Origin: Fen-1258 sp947085815
GTDB lineage: Bacteria; Bacteroidota; Ignavibacteria; Ignavibacteriales; Melioribacteraceae
Assembly (NCBI GenBank): GCA_947085815.1
Contig: CAMTXU010000018.1
Location: 34,286 to 98,285 of the forward strand
Length of the DNA stretch: 64,000 bases
Direction: 5' to 3'
Below the pieces are notes generated by a model. It saw only the letters and a list, made by a program, of their open reading frames with translations. It had not been told where the DNA came from and made no database searches. The position numbers and the translations under genes are program-made. How positions within the stretch are numbered: the first letter of the stretch is position 1; each line of letters begins with the position of its first letter. This document shows, piece by piece, positions 58,909 through 64,000 of the stretch.

Positions 58909-59886
58909 TTGAGAGCAATCATTCCTGCGGCAGGATTTGGAACAAGACTAAAACCACATACCTATTCACTTCCTAAAGTTTTACTCAATGTAGGCGGCAA
59001 ACCAATTCTCGGTCATATTATTGAAAAGCTGCTCGAAGAAAATATCAACAAGGCAACTTTTATTATCGGTTATCTTGGCGAACAAATTATTGAATATGTG
59101 GAAAACAATTATCCCTCTCTCAAAGCCGATTTTATTAATCAGGAAGAGATGCTTGGATTAGGACACGCTATTCAAATTGCGGTTCCAACATTTGATGATG
59201 AAGAAATTTTTATAATTCTCGGCGATACAATATTTGATGTTGATTTGAAATCGGTTCTCGCTAACAAAGTCAGCTCTCTAGGTGTTAAAACCGTTGAAGA
59301 TCCATCACGGTTTGGAGTGGCGGTTTGTGATGAAGAAAAAATAATTAAATTAGTTGAAAAACCGAAGGCTCTGATCTCCAAACTTGCGCTTGTAGGTTTG
59401 TATTACATAGCCAATACTAATTTATTAGTTGAGTCGCTGAACGAACTTTTTACGAGGGATATAAAAACGCGCGGCGAGTATCAGTTAACCGATGCTTTGC
59501 AATTAATGATTGAGAAAGGAGAAACTATTAAAACGTTTCAAGTTGACGGATGGTACGATTGCGGAAAACCGGAGACTCTTCTTTCAACGAATCAATTTTT
59601 ACTTACCAAACGCGGAACGAACCGTACGGTTAATAATGTTGTTATTAATGACCCGGTGTTTATAGCTGATAGTGCTGTAGTTAAAAATTCTATAATCGGT
59701 CCATTTACAACGATTTCAGAAAATTGTGAAGTTAGCGACGCAATAATCCGTAACTCAATAATCAGCTCGGGTGCAAAGATTGGAAGAGTAATTTTAGAAG
59801 ACTCAATAATTGGAAGCAATGCAATTGTAAATAGTAATTATAAGAAGATGAATACAGGCGATTCATCGGAGATAGAGTTTAACTAA
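58909..59886 (+). CDS. Sugar-1-phosphate nucleotidyltransferase with left-handed beta-helix tail
   Basis: 325 residues. Start at TTG 58909 (RAIIPAAGFGTRLKPHTYSL), supported by an aagaaggga ribosome-binding site 5-6 bases upstream and by the family N-terminus. The nucleotide-binding GxGTRLxP loop and the LPKVLLNVGGKPILGHIIEK signature are clear; GDTIFDVDL provides the metal Asp, VEKPKAL and GWYDCGKPETLL the sugar site. From about 245 a short hexapeptide helix (FIADSAVVKNSIIGPFTTIS) resembles RmlA/GlmU-like long forms. Makes dTDP- or UDP-sugar for surface polysaccharide; exact sugar unknown. Confidence 0.85.
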   Translation: MRAIIPAAGFGTRLKPHTYSLPKVLLNVGGKPILGHIIEKLLEENINKATFIIGYLGEQIIEYVENNYPSLKADFINQEEMLGLGHAIQIAVPTFDDEEIFIILGDTIFDVDLKSVLANKVSSLGVKTVEDPSRFGVAVCDEEKIIKLVEKPKALISKLALVGLYYIANTNLLVESLNELFTRDIKTRGEYQLTDALQLMIEKGETIKTFQVDGWYDCGKPETLLSTNQFLLTKRGTNRTVNNVVINDPVFIADSAVVKNSIIGPFTTISENCEVSDAIIRNSIISSGAKIGRVILEDSIIGSNAIVNSNYKKMNTGDSSEIEFN

Positions 59887-59903
59887 TCAATATAGAGGAA
59901 TAA

Positions 59904-61046
59904 ATGTCTTACCTATTCACATCAGAATCCGTTTCGGAAGGGCATCCGGATAAAGTCTGCGATGCGATCTCCGACGGTGTATTGGATGCAATCTTTTTAA
60001 AAGATCCTAAAGCTCGTGTTGCATGTGAAACTTTTGTTACAACCGGACTTGTTGTTGTTGGCGGAGAAGTAACAACCAACGCTTATATAGATGTACAGGA
60101 AGTTGTACGCACTACAATTCGTAAAATTGGTTATACAAAAGCTGAATATAAATTTGATGCAGACTCATGCGGTATTTTGAATGCTATTCATTCTCAATCA
60201 CCTGATATAGCAATGGGTGTTGATACAGGCGGCGCCGGAGATCAAGGAATAATGTTCGGATTCGCCTGCGATCAAACACCGGAATATATGCCGATGCCTA
60301 TTGTTTATGCTCATAAACTTATGAAACGTCTTGCAGACATTCGTAAAAAGAATTTGAAGTTGATGCCATATTTAAGACCGGATTCAAAATCTCAAGTAAC
60401 AATCGAGTACGATGATAACCACAAGCCTCTGCGTGTTTATGCTGTTGTAATTTCAACACAGCATGATGGAGATGTAAGTCAGAAAAAAATTAAAGAAGAT
60501 GTGATTAAACATGTAATCAAAAACGTCATTCCGGAAAAATATTTAGACAGCAAAACAAAATATTTTGTAAACCCAACAGGAAGATTTGAAATTGGCGGTC
60601 CTCACGGCGATAGCGGTTTGACCGGCAGAAAAATTATTGTTGATACATACGGCGGATGGGCTCCTCATGGCGGAGGTGCATTCTCCGGAAAAGATCCTTC
60701 CAAAGTTGATCGCAGCGCAACATATGCAGCGCGACACATTGCGAAAAATGTTGTTGCCGCACGTCTCGCTAAAGAGTGTTTAGTTCAAGTTGCTTATGCT
60801 ATCGGTGTTGCAGAACCGGTTTCAATTTTTGTTGATACTAAAGGAACCGGAAAAATATCGGATAAAAAAATTGCAGACATGATCAAAAAAGAAGTTGATT
60901 TAACACCTCGCGGAATAATTGAGCGACTCAAACTACGCCGACCAATTTACCAAAAGACTTCTGCATATGGTCACTTTGGACGCAACGATAAAGATTTCAC
61001 CTGGGAACAATTGGATTTAGTTGCTACGTTTAAAAAATATTTATAA
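59904..61046 (+). CDS. metK: S-adenosylmethionine synthetase
   Basis: Makes S-adenosylmethionine from methionine and ATP. 380 residues: SEGHPDKVCDAISDGVLD with catalytic H14, the GAGDQGIMFG loop (about 111-120), GGPHGDSGLTGRKIIVDTYG and GGGAFSGKDPSKVDRSATY. Length normal. Only 17 bases separate it from the nucleotidyltransferase and 17 from ahcY, so SAM synthesis and recycling are co-expressed. No SAM riboswitch was recognised ahead of the unit. Confidence 0.97.
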   Translation: MSYLFTSESVSEGHPDKVCDAISDGVLDAIFLKDPKARVACETFVTTGLVVVGGEVTTNAYIDVQEVVRTTIRKIGYTKAEYKFDADSCGILNAIHSQSPDIAMGVDTGGAGDQGIMFGFACDQTPEYMPMPIVYAHKLMKRLADIRKKNLKLMPYLRPDSKSQVTIEYDDNHKPLRVYAVVISTQHDGDVSQKKIKEDVIKHVIKNVIPEKYLDSKTKYFVNPTGRFEIGGPHGDSGLTGRKIIVDTYGGWAPHGGGAFSGKDPSKVDRSATYAARHIAKNVVAARLAKECLVQVAYAIGVAEPVSIFVDTKGTGKISDKKIADMIKKEVDLTPRGIIERLKLRRPIYQKTSAYGHFGRNDKDFTWEQLDLVATFKKYL

Positions 61047-61063
61047 TAAAAAAAGGAAGTAAA

Positions 61064-62383
61064 ATGAGTCAAGCAGTTGAAAAGAAATCTATTGATTATA
61101 AAGTAAAAGATATTTCACTCGCCGAATGGGGCAGAAAAGAAATTCATTTGGCTGAAGCTGAGATGCCCGGTTTAATGTCCTTAAGAAAAGAATATGGTAA
61201 AATAAAACCGTTAAAGAATGCCAGAATTGCCGGCTGTCTTCACATGACAATTCAAACAGCAGTGCTAATTGAAACATTAATTGAGTTGGGTGCAGAAGTC
61301 CGGTGGTCATCATGCAATATTTTTTCAACACAAGATCATGCCGCTGCTGCTATCGCTGCTGCTGGAATTCCTGTTTTCGCTTGGAAGGGAATGAACCTTG
61401 AAGAATTCGATTGGTGTATTGAACAGACATTATTCTTTGGTGATAATAGCAGACCGTTAAATATGATATTAGATGACGGCGGCGATTTAACAAATATGGT
61501 ATTAGATAAATTTCCGGAATTAGTTAGCGGCATAAAAGGGATTTCTGAAGAAACCACAACCGGTGTTCACCGTTTATATGAGAGAGTTGAAAAAGGAACT
61601 CTTCCAATTCCCGCAATCAACGTAAACGACTCGGTTACAAAATCTAAATTTGATAACAAATATGGCTGCCGCGAGTCTTTGGTTGATGCAATCCGGAGAG
61701 CAACCGATTTAATGATGGCAGGCAAAGTGGCTGTTGTTGCTGGGTATGGCGATGTAGGAAAAGGTTCGGCTCAGTCATTACGAAGCGCCGGAGTACGGGT
61801 TATTGTAACGGAGATAGACCCGATCTGCGCACTGCAGGCAGCTATGGATGGTTATGAAGTTAAGAAGATTAAAGACGCTATTCCCCGCGCTCAGTTAGTA
61901 GTAACCGCGACCGGCAATGTTGATATCATCACCGAAGAGCATTTCAGATTGATGAAAGATAAAACAGTTGTTTGCAACATTGGGCATTTCGATAACGAAA
62001 TTGATATGGCATGGTTGAACGAAAATTACGGGCACACAAAAGATACAATCAAACCGCAAGTGGATAAATACACAATTGAAGGAAAAGATATTGTTATTCT
62101 AGCTGAGGGTAGATTGGTAAATCTCGGATGCGCTACCGGTCATCCTTCTTTTGTGATGTCAAATTCATTTACTAATCAAGTTCTCGCACAGCTTGAACTT
62201 TGGAATAATACAGATAAATATGAAAAGAAAGTTTATATGCTGCCAAAACACCTTGACGAACAAGTTGCAAGATTGCATCTAGAAAAAATAGGTGTTGAGT
62301 TGGATGTTCTGAGTGAGAAACAAGCTGTCTACATTGGTGTTAAAGTCGAAGGTCCTTACAAAGCTGATTATTACAGATATTGA
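61064..62383 (+). CDS. ahcY: S-adenosylhomocysteinase
   Basis: Hydrolyses S-adenosylhomocysteine to adenosine and homocysteine, relieving product inhibition of methyltransferases. 439 residues: the N-terminal LAEWGRKEIHLAEAEMPGLM, substrate motif RIAGCLHMTIQTAVLIETL, NAD-binding AVVAGYGDVGKGSAQSLRSA and the C-terminal GPYKADYYRY that closes the active site of the neighbouring subunit. Ribosome-binding site aaaggaag before ATG 61064. Terminated by the strong hairpin at 62411. Confidence 0.97.
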   Translation: MSQAVEKKSIDYKVKDISLAEWGRKEIHLAEAEMPGLMSLRKEYGKIKPLKNARIAGCLHMTIQTAVLIETLIELGAEVRWSSCNIFSTQDHAAAAIAAAGIPVFAWKGMNLEEFDWCIEQTLFFGDNSRPLNMILDDGGDLTNMVLDKFPELVSGIKGISEETTTGVHRLYERVEKGTLPIPAINVNDSVTKSKFDNKYGCRESLVDAIRRATDLMMAGKVAVVAGYGDVGKGSAQSLRSAGVRVIVTEIDPICALQAAMDGYEVKKIKDAIPRAQLVVTATGNVDIITEEHFRLMKDKTVVCNIGHFDNEIDMAWLNENYGHTKDTIKPQVDKYTIEGKDIVILAEGRLVNLGCATGHPSFVMSNSFTNQVLAQLELWNNTDKYEKKVYMLPKHLDEQVARLHLEKIGVELDVLSEKQAVYIGVKVEGPYKADYYRY

Positions 62384-62410
62384 CAGATGCTGTTATTAAG
62401 CTAGATAAAA

Positions 62411-62440
62411 AGCCTCCGCTCAAAATGCGGAGGCTTTTTT
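62411..62440. terminator. Intrinsic terminator after ahcY
   Basis: agcctccgc (62411-62419), loop tcaaaat, gcggaggct (62427-62435), then a T-run to 62440. A 9-pair perfect stem with an A-run on the other side, so it can also stop the convergent response-regulator transcript, whose stop codon is at 62442. Confidence 0.93.
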
Positions 62441-62441
62441 A

Positions 62442-62879
62442 TTAACTTGTTGCAAAGTGCATCAAATTGATTGGTCCCATTAAATATTTTCCTTTCGCTT
62501 TGAGCAGATCGAAGAGCGCATTTAGCAGAGTATGAATATCCGATGGTTTGCTTAAGTATAAATCGCAACCGGCTTCAAGCGCATTGATTCTATCTTTATT
62601 GAAGGCATGGGCTGTGTAGCAGATTATTGGAATGGCGGAGTAATCGGGATTGTTCTTCAATTCCTTTGTTAATACCAAGCCATTTTTTTCACCTTTGATA
62701 GAAATATCCATAAGGATGATATCATACTTTTCGTTACTTAATAATTCATAAAAAGTAAGTGAGGAGTCGCAGATATCAACCGTAAAGTAGCGGTTGAGAA
62801 AAAGTTGAAGAAATTTCTGATTCTCAAAATCATCTTCCGCAATTAAAAGTCTCGGTTTAGCTTCCGTTATATTCCCCAT
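62442..62879 (-). CDS. Single-domain response regulator (CheY-like)
   Basis: 145 residues forming only a receiver domain. Acidic pair D16-D17 (LLIAEDDFEN), phospho-acceptor D58 (DIILMDISIKG), Thr in ICYTAHA and Lys of the LSKPSD loop near 112 are all present. There is no DNA-binding or enzymatic output domain, so it probably passes a phosphate on or acts by protein binding. The start overlaps the end of the upstream kinase gene by 13 bases, indicating a cognate pair. Confidence 0.9.
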   Translation of the reverse strand: MGNITEAKPRLLIAEDDFENQKFLQLFLNRYFTVDICDSSLTFYELLSNEKYDIILMDISIKGEKNGLVLTKELKNNPDYSAIPIICYTAHAFNKDRINALEAGCDLYLSKPSDIHTLLNALFDLLKAKGKYLMGPINLMHFATS

Positions 62880-64000
62880 TTTTTATCTCCATTTAAAACT
62901 ACTGTGAATGTTGATCCGTGATTTATTTCACTTTTGATCTTAATTACTGCTTTGTTGACGTCTAAAAAGCTTTTAATCATCGCAAGTCCTAATCCGGTGC
63001 CTTCATATCGTCTTGTGTATCCCATCTCTTCTTGAGTAAAAGGAATAAATAACTTATCAATATATTCCTTTGACATCCCCTTTCCGGTATCGGAGACATC
63101 TACGCAATAATCTGAGCCGTCACGATAAATATTAATTTTGATCCATCCTTTGTCCGTGTACTTAATTGCATTATCCAGCAGATTAATGAAAATTTGTGCA
63201 AGAGAATAATGGTCTACAATTACCGATACATCTTCGTTGGTAGAATTTGTCAATTCTATAAGAAGACCTTTCTCTTCTGCCATTGAAGCAAATTCGCTTC
63301 GCAACGTTTTAAGCAGAGCGTAAAGATCAATTTTTTCAAATCGTGCATCATATTTTCCGGTTTGAAGCTGAGACATATTCAGCAGCAAATCAAAAGTCCG
63401 GTACAATCTTTTGCTATTATTCTTTACCGAACGGAGTATGTTTCCGAATTCAGCTTTTTTCTCATCTCTTAATTCATCTGCCAATAGATCCGAGTAACCA
63501 ACAATAACATTTAACGGAGAACGAATCTCGTGAGAAATCTGTGCAAGAAAAAATTCCTTCAGCCGCTTGGCATCTTCCGCTCTTATCAATGCTTCTTTAA
63601 GGTCTCTCTCGGTATGTTTCATTTCAGTAATATCACGTCCATAGACTTGACAGACGTTAAATTTCTTAACTCCATCGATAATAAATTGGAAGTATTTTTT
63701 GTCTAAAGGAGTCGTGAAGCTGATAACTTTTTCGCGTTCGATGATCTCTTTAATATCATAGTTACTAAAAAAAGGAAGAATAGTTTTTGCTTGTTCGCCG
63801 ACAAGTATTCTGTTCGGGAAAATCTTATGCGCAGAGTTATTTGCAAGAATAATTCTACCTTGGACATCAAACCTAAATATAGGGTCAGGAGAGAGTTCGG
63901 CAAATAGAGCCATCAACTCGGCTTGCTCGAGGCGTATGTTCTTCTCTTCTTCAAGATGCTTCTTCTTCATCGGAATAATTACATAGCGGTAATAGATAAA
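62867..64000 (-). CDS. PAS-domain sensor histidine kinase (5' end outside window)
   Basis: Sensor kinase that should phosphorylate the adjacent receiver protein. The frame is open from the internal ATG at 63970 to the right edge (in-frame codons read FIYYRYVIIP), which looks like the end of a membrane helix, so the real start lies beyond the window. Visible: a coiled stretch (HLEEEKNIRLEQAELMALFA), a PAS domain, HisKA with the phospho-His codon at 63530-63532 (QISHEIRSPLNVI), and HATPase motifs: N box LINLLDNAIKYTDKG, VDVSDTGKGMSKEYI and YEGTGLGLAMIKSFLD. Orientation and overlap make it the first gene of the pair. Confidence 0.9.
   Translation of the reverse strand, partial: FIYYRYVIIPMKKKHLEEEKNIRLEQAELMALFAELSPDPIFRFDVQGRIILANNSAHKIFPNRILVGEQAKTILPFFSNYDIKEIIEREKVISFTTPLDKKYFQFIIDGVKKFNVCQVYGRDITEMKHTERDLKEALIRAEDAKRLKEFFLAQISHEIRSPLNVIVGYSDLLADELRDEKKAEFGNILRSVKNNSKRLYRTFDLLLNMSQLQTGKYDARFEKIDLYALLKTLRSEFASMAEEKGLLIELTNSTNEDVSVIVDHYSLAQIFINLLDNAIKYTDKGWIKINIYRDGSDYCVDVSDTGKGMSKEYIDKLFIPFTQEEMGYTRRYEGTGLGLAMIKSFLDVNKAVIKIKSEINHGSTFTVVLNGDKKWGI

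Noticed and set aside
1..64000. tRNA, rRNA, CRISPR arrays, known riboswitches (TPP, cobalamin, SAM, molybdenum cofactor)
   Set aside because: I looked in all gaps, especially upstream of thiF, metK, the TonB receptor and the moa operon, and saw no cloverleaf, repeat-spacer array or recognisable riboswitch core. A covariance-model search would be decisive.

Overview
ORGANISM. AT-rich bacterial chromosome, most likely Ignavibacteriota (Ignavibacteriales/Melioribacteraceae-like). The inference rests on C-terminal type IX sorting tails of the NYPNPFNPTT kind on two proteins, a PorV/PorQ-family outer-membrane protein, TonB/TPR/ECF-sigma surface operons, many lipoproteins, and dispersed short palindromes of the GTCATTCCCGC and GTCATTCTGA types. 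No rRNA, tRNA, CRISPR array, integrase or prophage was seen.

LAYOUT. 0-10 kb: housekeeping genes: proS (cut by the left edge), an alpha/beta hydrolase, an aromatic-amino-acid-type decarboxylase, cysE-cysK, small membrane proteins, a methyltransferase, class II fba, aat. 10.3-20.2 kb: a tungsten/pterin-cofactor region: thiF-thiS-like carrier pair, an aldehyde:ferredoxin oxidoreductase (AOR), and divergent from it wtpABC-moeA-moaA-moaC-(GIY-YIG element)-MOSC/MoaB fusion. 20.3-37 kb: a long minus-strand imino-acid catabolic region: P5C dehydrogenase, an AGXT-like aminotransferase, a HOGA1-like aldolase, proline dehydrogenase, trans-3-hydroxyproline dehydratase, a transporter, Xaa-Pro aminopeptidase, and the glycyl-radical 4-hydroxyproline dehydratase with its activase. 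It is interrupted at 23.7-26.7 kb by two toxin-antitoxin modules, two decayed genes and repeats. 37-47 kb: a serine-protease-fold pair, MBL hydrolase, TPM protein, gpmA, a PorV-like protein, and an ECF sigma/TPR/anti-sigma-like/TonB operon. 47-58 kb: TonB-dependent receptor, rseP-dxr, two CxxCH proteins (one a haem-motif/beta-barrel fusion), a sorting-tail protein broken by an 11-bp duplication, a lipoprotein, a FabK/nitronate monooxygenase-like enzyme. 58.9-64 kb: sugar nucleotidyltransferase, metK, ahcY, then a response regulator and a histidine kinase running off the right edge.

HOW IT FITS TOGETHER. Two modules stand out. The first imports tungstate, builds a pterin cofactor and makes a tungsten enzyme of the AOR family. 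The second looks built for proline-, 4-hydroxyproline- and 3-hydroxyproline-rich peptides (collagen-like substrate), combining an anaerobic glycyl-radical route with enzymes resembling the animal hydroxyproline pathway (PRODH, ALDH4A1, HOGA1, AGXT). A third theme is small hairpin-flanked GIY-YIG elements (two copies, both with broken reading frames) plus solo hairpins of the same family. Several genes carry single nonsense or frameshift lesions, nearly all in accessory DNA; these may be real decay or assembly error.
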